A DNA stretch of 64,000 nt. Source: an uncultured Porphyromonadaceae bacterium. GTDB lineage: Bacteria > Bacteroidota > Bacteroidia > Bacteroidales > Muribaculaceae. Each line of letters opens with the position of its first letter. The first letter of the stretch is position 1. Shown here one piece after another: positions 33,174-43,000 of the stretch. The stretch lies in assembly GCA_900548975.1 (NCBI GenBank), contig URMS01000006.1, forward strand, positions 69,552 to 133,551, read 5' to 3'. Both the position numbers and the translations under genes were made by a program. The notes beneath the pieces were generated by a model, which saw only the letters and a list, made by a program, of their open reading frames with translations, was not told the DNA's origin and ran no database searches.

Positions 33174-34814
33174 ATGGACAGATTGAAATTCCTTGTGATA
33201 CTGATTTGTACCTCGCTGACTGCGACAGCCGGCGAGGTGCAGGCGGTATCTAATCCGGCCAACGTAAAGGGCCGCACTTATGTCAACCCCATAATCGAAG
33301 CCGACTACTCAGACCCCGATCCGGTGGCCGCTCCCGACGGCCGAACATTCTATATGACCGCCTCGAGCTTCCAGTGCGCTCCCGGCCTTCCCATACTCAA
33401 GTCGACCGACCTTGTCAACTGGACTATAGTGAACCATGCGCTGCCCGCGGTGCCTCCGGCCGCCTACTACGACGCCGCACCTCGCCATGGCAAGGGCGTG
33501 TGGGCGCCGTGTATGCGCTATCATGACGGTGAATACTACATATACTGGGGCGACCCCGATTTCGGTATCTTCATGGTAAGGACCGCCGACCCCGAGGGCG
33601 CCTGGAGCGAACCCGTGCTTGTGAAGGGCGGCAAAGGCATGATAGACCCCACTCCGCTGTGGGACACCGACGGCAAGGCTTATCTGGCCAACGCCTGGGC
33701 AGCCTCGCGTGCCGGGTTCAACAGCGTGGTCACAATAAGCGAAATGGCTCCCGACGGAACCCGCCTGCTTGGCACGCCGCGCATAGTATTCGACGGCAAC
33801 GACGGTGTCAACCATACCATCGAAGGCCCCAAGCTCTATAAGCGAGGCGATTACTACTACATTCTGGCTCCGGCCGGCGGTGTGGTCGACGGCTGGCAGC
33901 TTGCCCTCCGCTCCAAAAACATATACGGCCCCTACGAAAAGAAAATAGTTATGGCCACGGGTGCCTCGGGCATCAACGGCCCCCACCAGGGAGGCTGGAT
34001 AAGCACGGCAGCCGGCGAGGACTGGTTCATCAACTTCCAGGACCGCGGTGCCTATGGCCGTGTGCTCCACCTCAACCCCGTGCACTGGACCGACGACTGG
34101 CCTGTGATGGGCGTCGATGCCGACGGCGACGGCTGCGGCGAACCGGTGGCGAAATACACCAAGCCTGCCGGACTCGAGCCTTCGGCCGGCACGACAGCCA
34201 CCGAAAATCTCTTCCAGTGGCATGCCAACTATCAGGATTTCTACGGATTCCCCACTCCGTCGGCCATGATGCGCCTCTACGGGCACAAGATGTCGGCCCC
34301 GGGTGCAAATATGTGGGAAGTTCCCAATCTATGGCTTCAGAAATTCCCCTGCGAGTCGTTCCGGGCCACTGCAAAGGTGCAGATCTCGGCCAAAGCCGCC
34401 TCCGAAGGCGTGTCATCGGGCATAGTGGTGATGGGCTGGGACTATCTGCGCTTCGGCCTCGCCAAGCAGAGCGACAGCTTCGTGCTCCGGGCCGTGGAAT
34501 GCACCGATGCGGAGCAGGGCGGTGCCGAGCGCACCACCGACATATGCAGTGTGGCGCCCACACGTGTCTACGAGGCCGGACTGCAGCCCAACATGGAGTG
34601 CGACATATGGCTGCGTGTGGAAGTGCGCGCAGGCGGCAAATGCACCTTCTTCTACAGCCTCGACGGGCGCCGCTACAACCGGGCCGACTGCGCCTTTACC
34701 GCGCGTGCCGGCAAATGGATAGGTGCCAAAATAGGATTTTACAGCATTACGCCGGCGGGTGTCCCCGACCGCGGCTGGATGGATATAATAGATTTTGATC
34801 TCGAAAAGCTATGA
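33174..34814 (+). CDS. GH43-family glycoside hydrolase with C-terminal beta-sandwich
   Basis: The protein has 546 residues from the ATG at 33174, which gives a signal peptide (FLVILICTSLTATAG). The five-bladed propeller holds the three catalytic acids in order: Asp in EADYSDPDPVAAPDG, Asp in GMIDPTPLWDTDG and Glu in HTIEGPKLYKRGDYYYILAP. The last 190 residues form the concanavalin-like domain usual in long GH43 enzymes (SSGIVVMGWDYLRFGL, FFYSLDGRRYNRA). Family activities include beta-xylosidase and alpha-L-arabinofuranosidase. Its stop overlaps the GH88 start (ATGA), which points to a linkage next to a uronic acid residue; that is inference. Confidence 0.93.
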   Translation: MDRLKFLVILICTSLTATAGEVQAVSNPANVKGRTYVNPIIEADYSDPDPVAAPDGRTFYMTASSFQCAPGLPILKSTDLVNWTIVNHALPAVPPAAYYDAAPRHGKGVWAPCMRYHDGEYYIYWGDPDFGIFMVRTADPEGAWSEPVLVKGGKGMIDPTPLWDTDGKAYLANAWAASRAGFNSVVTISEMAPDGTRLLGTPRIVFDGNDGVNHTIEGPKLYKRGDYYYILAPAGGVVDGWQLALRSKNIYGPYEKKIVMATGASGINGPHQGGWISTAAGEDWFINFQDRGAYGRVLHLNPVHWTDDWPVMGVDADGDGCGEPVAKYTKPAGLEPSAGTTATENLFQWHANYQDFYGFPTPSAMMRLYGHKMSAPGANMWEVPNLWLQKFPCESFRATAKVQISAKAASEGVSSGIVVMGWDYLRFGLAKQSDSFVLRAVECTDAEQGGAERTTDICSVAPTRVYEAGLQPNMECDIWLRVEVRAGGKCTFFYSLDGRRYNRADCAFTARAGKWIGAKIGFYSITPAGVPDRGWMDIIDFDLEKL

Positions 34815-36046
34815 AAAATACAGCGATACTGGCTTTTTCCCTCATTCTCGCTTCGTGCGCCTCTACCACCTCGACAACCGGGGGCGATGCGGCCTCTTTC
34901 GACCTCGACGAGGCTATACAATACTGTAACTCGCAGGTGCACCGGAGTCTGCGCAACCTCTGCAACGATTCGACCGACTACTCCATGTTTCCCCGCAACA
35001 TACAGGGCAACGACAGTACCTGGGCCTGCCGCAAAGGCACGCCCGACGAGTGGTGCTCGGGTTTCTGGCCAGGCGTGCTCTGGTACGACTACGAGCTCAC
35101 CGGCGACACACTGGTGCGCCAAATGGCCGACCGCTACACCGAGGAACTGGCCTACCTGTCGGAGCGCCCCGTATTCGACCACGATCTCGGATTCCTGATG
35201 ATATGCAGCTACGGCAACGGCTACCGCCTTACCGCCGACAGCACCTACCGCCGCGTGCTCCTCAACAGCGCCGATTCGCTGGCGACGCTCTACAATCCCC
35301 ATGTGGGTACGCTGCTGTCGTGGCCCCGCAATGTGGAGATGTTCGGCGGCCATAATACCATTATGGACAATATGATAAACCTCGAGATGCTCTTCTGGGC
35401 ATCGAAGCATGGCGGCGACAAATATCTCTACGATATTGCCGTGAAGCATGCCGAAACGACCATGGAGCATCATTTCCGCCCCGACGGCACATGCTACCAT
35501 GTGGCCGTCTACGACCCCGAGGACGGTCACTTTATCAAGGGCGTGACACACCAGGGATACTCCGACAGCTCGACATGGGCCCGCGGACAGGCATGGGCCG
35601 TGTACGGCTACACGATGGTCTACCGCGAGACGCGCGACAAGCGTTTCCTCGACTTCGCATGCAAGGTCACCGACGCCTATCTGAGCCGTCTGCCCGAGGA
35701 CAAGGTGCCCTACTGGGACTTCGACGACCCCGCCATACCCCAGGCTCCGCGCGATGCTTCGGCCGCCGGAGTCGTGGCCTCGGCTCTCCTCGAGCTGCAA
35801 GGGTACGTGGGCGGTGAGAAAGGTGCCGAATACCGCAGGAACGCCGTCGAGATGCTTGCCTCGCTCAATTCGCCGGCGTATCGCTCGGGTAGCAAGCGCT
35901 GCTCCTTCCTCGACCATTCCACCGGTCACCATCCGGCCGGCAGCGAGATCGACGCATCGATAATCTATGCCGACTACTACTACATCGAGGCCCTCGCACG
36001 CCTGAAAAAACTCGAGAAAAACGGCTCGGCCCTTGCCAGCCTCTGA
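34811..36046 (+). CDS. GH88 unsaturated glucuronyl hydrolase, lipoprotein
   Basis: The protein has 411 residues with lipobox ILASCAS. The (alpha/alpha)6 barrel carries WCSGFWPGVLWY, the conserved HDLGFLMICSYGNGY (Asp near residue 120), MDNMINLEMLFWA (catalytic Asp near 178), STWARGQAWAVYGY and VPYWDFDDP. GH88 enzymes hydrate the double bond of 4,5-unsaturated uronic acids made by polysaccharide lyases and so release the neighbouring sugar. No lyase is encoded in this cluster, so the substrate may come from the lyases encoded near position 3000-8300 or elsewhere. Translationally coupled to GH43 by ATGA overlap. Confidence 0.94.
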   Translation: MKNTAILAFSLILASCASTTSTTGGDAASFDLDEAIQYCNSQVHRSLRNLCNDSTDYSMFPRNIQGNDSTWACRKGTPDEWCSGFWPGVLWYDYELTGDTLVRQMADRYTEELAYLSERPVFDHDLGFLMICSYGNGYRLTADSTYRRVLLNSADSLATLYNPHVGTLLSWPRNVEMFGGHNTIMDNMINLEMLFWASKHGGDKYLYDIAVKHAETTMEHHFRPDGTCYHVAVYDPEDGHFIKGVTHQGYSDSSTWARGQAWAVYGYTMVYRETRDKRFLDFACKVTDAYLSRLPEDKVPYWDFDDPAIPQAPRDASAAGVVASALLELQGYVGGEKGAEYRRNAVEMLASLNSPAYRSGSKRCSFLDHSTGHHPAGSEIDASIIYADYYYIEALARLKKLEKNGSALASL

Positions 36047-36168
36047 CATAAAACGCCCCAAATCGCCAACAGCATCACCGCAGCGGACTGCACTCCGGCC
36101 GATTGTGCCCGAGGACTGTCCGCTGCCGTATTTTGGCAAGATTATACACTTTTTGCAAAAACAAGGAC

Positions 36169-36228
36169 ATTGTGAAAATGCAGAAAACGCTACTTTTGTA
36201 CGCAATTCACAAAAATGTCGTAAATTTG
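36169..36228 (+). promoter_or_regulatory. Two candidate promoters before the DUF4861 gene
   Basis: TACTTTTG (36191-36198) has ATTG 18 bases upstream. TAAATTTG (36221-36228) has TTTG 22 bases upstream. Either gives a leader of 20-50 bases to the ATG at 36252. A loose TGTGAA/TTCACA inverted repeat (36171-36176, 36206-36211) brackets the first box and might be an operator. Confidence 0.6.
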
Positions 36229-36251
36229 AGTTTATAAACCTTTTTAATCTA

Positions 36252-37430
36252 ATGAAGACCAGATTTATTCTCATGCCGGCTGTCGCTCTGCTGCTTGCCT
36301 CGTGCGGCGCCAACGACAGAATTGACATCACTGTAAGCAATTCCGAATACGGCGGCTCCATAGCGCAGACAGCCTCGACACCGGCGCCACCGCTGATGCA
36401 GCGGCTCGGCGCACAATATGTGTATGTGGTCGACGCCGACGGCACCGAGGTGCCCTCGCAGATCACGGCCGACAGCATGCTTATCTTTTCGGTAGATATA
36501 CCCGCGGGAGGCTCGGCCGCTTTCTCCGTGCTGCCTTCCGACACTATGCACGTGTATGCGCCGGTGGCCACGGGCCGTCTGTACCCCGAGCGGGCCGACG
36601 ATCTCGCCTGGGAAAACGATGTGGCCGGATTCCGTGCCTACGGACCCGCCACCCAGCGCAAGGGCGAACGGGCTTTCGGCTACGATATTTTCTTCAAGCA
36701 TCACAGCGACGAGCCCATGCTGCCTGTGCTCTACCGCGACGAGACCGACCCGGCCGTGTGGGCGCGTGTCGACTCGCTCCGTGCCATCGATCCCAGGCTT
36801 GCCGACGAATATATCGACAGTTTCTCCTACCACATCGATCACGGCCTGGGCATGGACTGCTACGCCGTGGGGCCGACCCTCGGCGACGGTGTGGCCGCCT
36901 TTGTCGACGGCGACACCATATACTACGCATGGTGCTACGACACCGCCGAGGTAATCGACAACGGTCCGGTGCGCTTTACGGCGCGTCTCGATTTCGCTCC
37001 GCGGGCTGTCAAAGGCGACAGCGCCGTGGTTGAGCACCGCATCATCAGTCTCGACAAGGGCATGCACCTCAACCGCCAGAAAACATGGTTCGAGGGCCGC
37101 TCCGACACACTGCTCATCGGCGCCGGTATGCCTATGCGCGATGGCTGCGAGGTGCTCACCGGCGAGGACTACACCGTAGTGACCGACCTCACCCAGGGTC
37201 CCGACAACGGTAAGGCGCTGCTCGGCGTGCTCATGCCATACGGCAAATCGGGCTTTACATCCGACGGTCACAGCATCGTGGTTAAATTCCTGGCTCCGGC
37301 CGATACCCTCGAGCACTGGTGGGGATTCGCATGGGACCGTCAGACCATACAGTCGCCCGACCGGTGGGCCGGCTATATGGAAGAGGCCTCGAAAGCAGCA
37401 TACCATCCTGTAGAAGTAATTGTAAAATAA
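36252..37430 (+). CDS. DUF4861 family lipoprotein
   Basis: The protein has 392 residues from the ATG at 36252; the longer frame reaches back into the GH88 gene. The lipobox is LLLASCGAN. Family hallmarks are YPERADDLAWENDVAGFRAY (cut here to fit: DDLAWENDVAGFRAYGPA) near residue 115 and SYHIDHGLGMDCYAVGPTLG near 205, together with VDGDTIYYAWCYDTAEVID. DUF4861 proteins recur in polysaccharide loci of Bacteroidota that degrade pectin-like or other acidic glycans; the enzymatic role is not settled to my knowledge. It begins its own transcription unit with manA and the ROK kinase, 205 bases after GH88. Confidence 0.88.
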   Translation: MKTRFILMPAVALLLASCGANDRIDITVSNSEYGGSIAQTASTPAPPLMQRLGAQYVYVVDADGTEVPSQITADSMLIFSVDIPAGGSAAFSVLPSDTMHVYAPVATGRLYPERADDLAWENDVAGFRAYGPATQRKGERAFGYDIFFKHHSDEPMLPVLYRDETDPAVWARVDSLRAIDPRLADEYIDSFSYHIDHGLGMDCYAVGPTLGDGVAAFVDGDTIYYAWCYDTAEVIDNGPVRFTARLDFAPRAVKGDSAVVEHRIISLDKGMHLNRQKTWFEGRSDTLLIGAGMPMRDGCEVLTGEDYTVVTDLTQGPDNGKALLGVLMPYGKSGFTSDGHSIVVKFLAPADTLEHWWGFAWDRQTIQSPDRWAGYMEEASKAAYHPVEVIVK

Positions 37431-37440
37431 CATATAATCA

Positions 37441-38406
37441 ATGGAAATACTTAAATTCGAACCAATATTCAAGAGTGTTATCTGGGGCGGCAAGCGCATC
37501 GCCGAATTCAAGGGCATAGCCTCGCAGGGCGACCATATCGGCGAAAGCTGGGAGCTGTCGCCCATGCCCGGCCACGAATCGGTGGTGTCGCAGGGCACAT
37601 TCAAGGGTGCCACGCTGCCTTCGCTCATCACAGAGCACGGCAATGAGATAATGGGCGAACGCCTCATGAAGAAATACGACGGCAAATTCCCCCTGCTTAT
37701 CAAGCTTATCGACTCGTCCGATGACCTCTCGGTACAGGTGCATCCCGACGATGCTCTTGCCGCCAAGCGCCACAATTCGCTGGGCAAGACCGAAATGTGG
37801 TATTCCATAGCTCCGGCCGAGGGCGCATACCTCTATGCCGGTTTCTCAAGGCACATCGACGCCGCCGAGTTCCGCCGCGAGGTGGCTGAAAACGAGATCA
37901 TTCCCTCGCTTCACAAATACTTCACCCATCCGGCCGACGTGTTCTTCCTGCCCGCAGGCCGTGTGCACAGCATAGGCCGCGGCAACTTCGTGCTCGAAAT
38001 ACAGGAGGCCTCCGACATCACCTACCGCATATACGACTACGACCGCCGCGACGCCCAGGGCAATCCCCGTCAGCTCCACGTGGAGGAATCGGTCGACGCT
38101 ATCGATTTCGACGATACCGTCGATCTGCCTGCCGATAACGAGCCCGGTGTCGTAGGTGAACTGCGCACTTTGGCCGACTGCCCCTACTTCAAGACCGAGG
38201 TTGCACGTGTTGACGGCAGCATGACTGTGTCGCTTGCCGCACGCGACTCGTTCACCATTCTGGTGGCTACCGCCGGCGAACTCACCGTGAAGAGCGCCGA
38301 CGGCGAGATATCGCTGCGCCAGGGCGAAACCGCGCTCGTGCCCGCTTCGACCAGGGAAATAAGCGTCGAAGGCAAAGGCACATTCGTATCCACCTACATC
38401 CCCTGA
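37441..38406 (+). CDS. manA: Class I mannose-6-phosphate isomerase
   Basis: The protein has 321 residues, the short Bacteroidota and Firmicutes form. Zinc-site and catalytic stretches: GESWELSPMPGHESVV, LSVQVHPDDALAA (His and Asp), LGKTEMWYSI (Glu) and AGRVHSIGRGNFVLEIQEAS (His), followed by SDITYRIYDYDR. It interconverts mannose-6-phosphate and fructose-6-phosphate in the cytosol. It starts 10 bases after the DUF4861 stop and is followed by a sugar kinase, so the pair would feed a phosphorylated hexose into glycolysis. Confidence 0.95.
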   Translation: MEILKFEPIFKSVIWGGKRIAEFKGIASQGDHIGESWELSPMPGHESVVSQGTFKGATLPSLITEHGNEIMGERLMKKYDGKFPLLIKLIDSSDDLSVQVHPDDALAAKRHNSLGKTEMWYSIAPAEGAYLYAGFSRHIDAAEFRREVAENEIIPSLHKYFTHPADVFFLPAGRVHSIGRGNFVLEIQEASDITYRIYDYDRRDAQGNPRQLHVEESVDAIDFDDTVDLPADNEPGVVGELRTLADCPYFKTEVARVDGSMTVSLAARDSFTILVATAGELTVKSADGEISLRQGETALVPASTREISVEGKGTFVSTYIP

Positions 38407-38452
38407 TGTGGAACAACTCCTAACTTCTAACTCGTAACTCTTAACTACTATC

Positions 38453-39553
38453 ATGTATAAAACCGACCAACGCATTGTAGTGACCCTCGACGCCGGGGGC
38501 ACGAACTTCGTGTTCAGCGCCATGCGCGGATACGACTTCATTGTCGAGCCTATAACCTACGCCTCGAACGCACACGACCTCGACCTTTGCCTCTCCACGA
38601 TGGTGAAGGGTTTCACCGAGATTATCGAAAAACTCGATGAGAAGCCCGTGGCAATCAGCTTCGCATTCCCCGGCCCCGCCGACTACAAGGCCGGCATCAT
38701 AGGCGGCTACCTGCCCAACTTCCCCTGCTTCCGCGACGGCGTGGCCCTGGGCCCGTTCCTGAAGTCGAAATTCGGTCTGCCCGTATTCATCAACAACGAC
38801 GGCGACCTCTTCGCCTACGGCGAGGCTACCGGCGGCGCTCTCCCCGAGGTAAACCGCCGCATAAAAGAACTCGGCGGCACACGCCAGTACACCAATATGC
38901 TCGGCTATACTTTCGGTACCGGTCTGGGTATCGGTTCCGTTATCAACGGCAACCTCAACCTGGGCAATAACTGCTGCGTGGAGACCTTCTGCCTCCGCAA
39001 CAAGCTCAACCCCGGCATAATCCTCGAAGAAGGTTCGTCGATCCGCGCCATCAAGCGTGAATACGGCAAGCTTATCAACGATGCCAACCACGGTCTCGAG
39101 CCATACGACATATATCTCATTGCCGAAGGCAAGAAGGAAGGCGACCGCGAAGCCGCCATCAAGGCCTTCGAACTCTTCGGCGAGATTACCGGCGACGCTT
39201 TCGCCACTGCCGTAACTCTTACCGACTCGCTGGTAGTTGTCGGCGGCGGTCTCACCGGCGCCATCAAATATATCAAGCCGGCGCTCCTCCGCGAGATGCG
39301 TTCCACCCTCAAGACCATGACCGACGAGACCGTGAACCGCGTGCAGCTGCGGGTATTCGACCTCGACGACGAGCTCGAGTTCGCTAAATTCGTTGTCGGC
39401 GACCCGCATCCCATCAAGGTCTACGGTACCGAGGACATCGTGTCGTACGACCCCATGAAGCGTACCGGTGTTATCGTGTCCAAGCTCGGCGCATCCAAGG
39501 CCATATCCATCGGCGCCTACGTCTTCGCCCTCCACTCCCTCGACAACCGATAA
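38453..39553 (+). CDS. ROK-family sugar kinase without the usual zinc motif
   Basis: The protein has 366 residues. The ATP phosphate-binding loop is VTLDAGGTNFVFSAM (about residues 9-23), the catalytic aspartate lies in PVFINNDGDLFAYGE (about 122), and the second phosphate loop in GYTFGTGLGIGSVING. The cysteine cluster CxCGxxGCxE of most ROK proteins is replaced by NNCCVETFCLRNKL, so zinc binding is doubtful. Next to manA, a fructokinase, mannokinase or glucokinase role is likely. The 46 bases before it contain a short TAACT repeat. A hairpin follows the gene. Confidence 0.88.
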   Translation: MYKTDQRIVVTLDAGGTNFVFSAMRGYDFIVEPITYASNAHDLDLCLSTMVKGFTEIIEKLDEKPVAISFAFPGPADYKAGIIGGYLPNFPCFRDGVALGPFLKSKFGLPVFINNDGDLFAYGEATGGALPEVNRRIKELGGTRQYTNMLGYTFGTGLGIGSVINGNLNLGNNCCVETFCLRNKLNPGIILEEGSSIRAIKREYGKLINDANHGLEPYDIYLIAEGKKEGDREAAIKAFELFGEITGDAFATAVTLTDSLVVVGGGLTGAIKYIKPALLREMRSTLKTMTDETVNRVQLRVFDLDDELEFAKFVVGDPHPIKVYGTEDIVSYDPMKRTGVIVSKLGASKAISIGAYVFALHSLDNR

Positions 39554-39573
39554 TATTCTGTCGCAATAAAACG

Positions 39574-39620
39574 GCGGCATCGGCAGGCAAGTCATTAACC
39601 GACTTACCGGCCGATGCCGC
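39574..39620 (-). terminator. Terminator between convergent genes
   Basis: GCGGCATCGGC (39574-39584) pairs with GCCGATGCCGC (39610-39620), with inner AAGTC/GACTT pairing. On the minus strand CGTTTTATT follows, so it best serves the small membrane protein gene. Confidence 0.6.
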
Positions 39621-39643
39621 TGCTGTATGTTATATGGCGGATG

Positions 39644-39901
39644 TCACATGAGTTTATAGGCGTACACGCCCATAAGCGCTACAAGCACGGCGCCACCGCC
39701 GAGACACCACCATGCGAGCCCCTTGCAGTCGTTCTTAAAACAGATATATGCCTGCATCGATGCTGCCACGGCTCCTATGATACCCGGTACAAAGAAATGC
39801 ATCGGGCCTTTCAACACGATAAAGGTGATAAAGAACAAAAAAACTCCGACAGCGCGTATCTTTCTGAACTTATCCCATGCGTCTCCTTCAGGTCGTTTCA
39901 T
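39644..39901 (-). CDS. Small three-span membrane protein
   Basis: The protein has 85 residues. A charged start (MKRPEGDAWDKFRKIR) is followed by three hydrophobic segments: AVGVFLFFITFIVL, FFVPGIIGAVAASMQAYI and WWCLGGGAVLVALMGVYAY. I do not recognise a family. Good signal for a real gene: charged and hydrophobic parts are arranged as in a membrane protein, and terminators lie on both sides. Function unknown. Confidence 0.65.
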   Translation of the reverse strand: MKRPEGDAWDKFRKIRAVGVFLFFITFIVLKGPMHFFVPGIIGAVAASMQAYICFKNDCKGLAWWCLGGGAVLVALMGVYAYKLM

Positions 39902-39962
39902 GATTCTCGGCGGTTTTTATTTATGAACATCCGGTCGCGGGGCGATGTTCGGCAGACATGAA

Positions 39963-40006
39963 AATATAAAGGAGACTGTGCCTTAAGTCCTTTTGGCACA
40001 GTCTCC
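39963..40006 (-). terminator. Rho-independent terminator of the large adhesin-like gene
   Basis: GGAGACTGTGCC (39971-39982) and GGCACAGTCTCC (39995-40006) form a perfect 12-bp stem. On the minus strand it is followed by TTTATATTTTC. Confidence 0.85.
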
Positions 40007-40030
40007 CTGATGAAAGGTTGAAATGGCGCT

Positions 40031-43000
40031 CTATCGTATGATCACTTTCGTGACTATGCCGTTCTTGCGGCAGAGATATATCTGACCGTGTTCGGGATTA
40101 TCGATGCGGATGCCCTGAAGATTGTAGTACTCGGCTTCGGTATCAGCCGCTTCTATGGTTTCCAGGCCGCTCATGGCCACATCGACCGATGTCTTTGCAG
40201 CTCTCGAGAGACCGCGGCCGTAGACGGCCACAACTGCATATTCATGAGCTCCGGCGGCAGGAGCAGCGTCGATCCAGCTTGTGGCTGCAACATGGCTGTC
40301 GGTAATGATCTCGGCATCGCGGTACACGTCGTATCCGATGAGGTCGCGGTCGGGTTCGGCATTTTCAGGGGCAAACTCGAAGTCGTCGGCGAAGAAGAGG
40401 AAGCCGTTGACCGAGCATTTCCTGATTGCGAAGCGTTTTGCACCTGCGGGCAGCTCGATGATGTAGCGGGTCCATTCGTCGGGCACCTCGCAGCCCTGGC
40501 CTATCTTGATGAAGTCGGCCGGATCGGTGCTGCCGGTGCTGTAGTATACTTCCATGCGTTCGGGATAGCTGGGATGATAGGATCTCGCCCAGAACGATAC
40601 ATCCTGAGCCTCGCCGCAAAGAGCCGGAGTTATGGCCCAGTCGCTGCATCGTGCGCCCGAATATGTCATCATCGACGCAAGATATTTCGTACCGCTGTGG
40701 GCGTTGAACGAATTGTTGAACACCGTGCCGTTCTCCCAGTTGCGGTCGTGAATCCAGAAGTTCTGCTGCGAGTAGTCAACAGGCATGGAAATGCCGTTGA
40801 TGGCGGCGATGGTTTCTTTGTCGACATCGACAAAAATCCAGTCACCGTAGGTGGTGGCGAAACTTTCGCCCTCTTCGAAGTCTTCGGTCGAGGCAGCCGC
40901 GGGCGACAGGCTCAGATCGGGTTCGGTCCACGAGAGGCTTACGCCGCCATTGCCGTCGGGCTGGCCTTTGAGGTTGGTAACGGCGGGGAAGGCCGATACT
41001 TTTGGTGTCACAGATGCTATGTCGCTGGTATTGTCTGCGATATCGAGGTCTCCGTCGGTCTCTACGGTTGCCACAAGAGCTACGGGGCGCTCGGCAAGAG
41101 GATGCATGGTCATGGTAAATACAACGGGAGCAGATGTGCCTGCGGAGAGATCTGCAATGCGGCCCGAAGCTACTTCCGCGCCGTCGGCGTAAAGCCGGAC
41201 GCTGATATTGTCGAGTGTCTCGATGCCCTTATTGCTTACGGTGACGGTGGCGCTGTAGTCGCTGCCGGGGCTGACACGTGCGGGGGCCGAGATGCCTGCG
41301 GAGGCGTTGCGCGCCAGTATGCGGCCTATGTGCATGTTGTCAATAAAGTTCATGGCGTCGTTCACTGCATTGGCCTTTATCTTGATCTGGACGGTCTTTC
41401 CGTTGTAGTCGGCCAGCGATACATTTACAGGAATCCATCCGTAATCGTCGGAGAGGTCTTTTATTACCAACGGTTTGCCGATGCGGGTGTATTCTTCGTC
41501 GCCAAGCTCGCGTACAAAGATCTCGAGTGTGTTTTCGACTTCGGGATAGCCCGGAACCGACTCGAACTTGTAGGTGTGGAACTGGATGGCGGCATTGTCG
41601 GCCGGCAGCCTGATCTTGGCGGTGGTGAGTTCGGCGTAGTAGTCGATGTACGCCACGTTCATGTAGAGGAATCCGTTGTCGGCATCCTGCGATGTCAGTC
41701 CGTTGAAGGTGACGTCGGTGGCAAGAATCCACTGCGTAGACTCATTGCCGCTGTTGTAGAATGCGTAGCTTGCGTATCCTCCTGCGAAGCTTTCGTTGAC
41801 CTCCTCATAGGGTGTGCCTACGGCCATAAGCGGCGTTGTCACGCCCTGGCTGAGGCCTCCGGAGGTCTTGGCGCATACTATGTACTGCACGAAGGTCTGT
41901 TTGCCCGGCTCGATTTCCTGACTGGTGTATTCGGTGGCTTTGATGTTCTCATAGACCGGCTGATAGTAGATGCCGAATCCGAGATCTACGGGCACACAGA
42001 TAGAGTAGGAGATGAAATCGGAATTGAGAGGATTGCCGTCGATATCGGTTGTGACGGCATCCCATGAGAAGTGTACTTCGCCGGGAGTGGAAGTCTCTTC
42101 CATTTTAACATTTGTAGGTGCCGCCGGGCGGTTTACACCGATAAATGCGCTTGCGGATACCGATTTGCCTCCGCCGTTTGCGGTGAACGCCTGCACGGTA
42201 TACAGGCGGTAGCCTGCCGAGGAGGGTGTGTCGACAACAAAGAGCGGTGCTCCGGGAGCGGGGGCCATGATTGTATCTAATGGAAGGCCGTCGCGTTTCA
42301 CCACTATGCGGTCGAGCGCTTCGAGAGGAGTGCCTCCGAGGGTTACAGCCGGAGCTGTGAAGGATATTTCGGCACGTAGTGCGCCGGAGGCGTCGGGTTT
42401 GACAGTTAGGCCGGTAACAGTGCCGGGAACAAGCGTGGCATCTACTTCTTCGATGACGATATCGTCGGCGTAGAGGTAGTTAGTCGACTTGGTCGTCATG
42501 GCGTGGATGCCGAGATAGTACTGTCCGTCGGCTTCAGGTACGATAAGCGAACCCATTTCCACTTTTTTGGAGCCTTTTACGGTTGTCGGAGCTACAATCT
42601 CGCCGGTCATTGCTTCGGCAGTGGGAGCATCGCCCCAGCGGGCTTCGATGGTCTCGGCGGTGTACGACGCTTTGGCGGAGAAGCCCAGGCGGTATGCGTG
42701 GCCTGCCTTGAGATTGAGCGGTGGAGTGAAGAGCCAGTCATCCTTAGGATTGGAATAGCTGTAGTTGCACCTTACTTCGAGACCGCTGTATGAGCTGTAC
42801 AGTTCCCATGTCTTGCCGTCGCCTTTCACGTCGAGCACCGAGAACCCGCCGAAGCGGTCGGGAGTGGCGAAATCGTTGGTGTAGGGCGGTGTGACAGACC
42901 CCATGGTAATCGGGCGTGTCTTTATCTCTGCCGAACTCTTGACCGAGGCATGCGACTGAACGGTATAGTAGATGGTTGTGGGGTCGGAGGCGTCGGCGAA

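Noticed and set aside
38418..38446. TAACT repeats before the ROK kinase considered as a regulator site
   Set aside because: Short, irregular, and of the type often seen as simple intergenic repeats in Bacteroidales; no symmetry or promoter fit.
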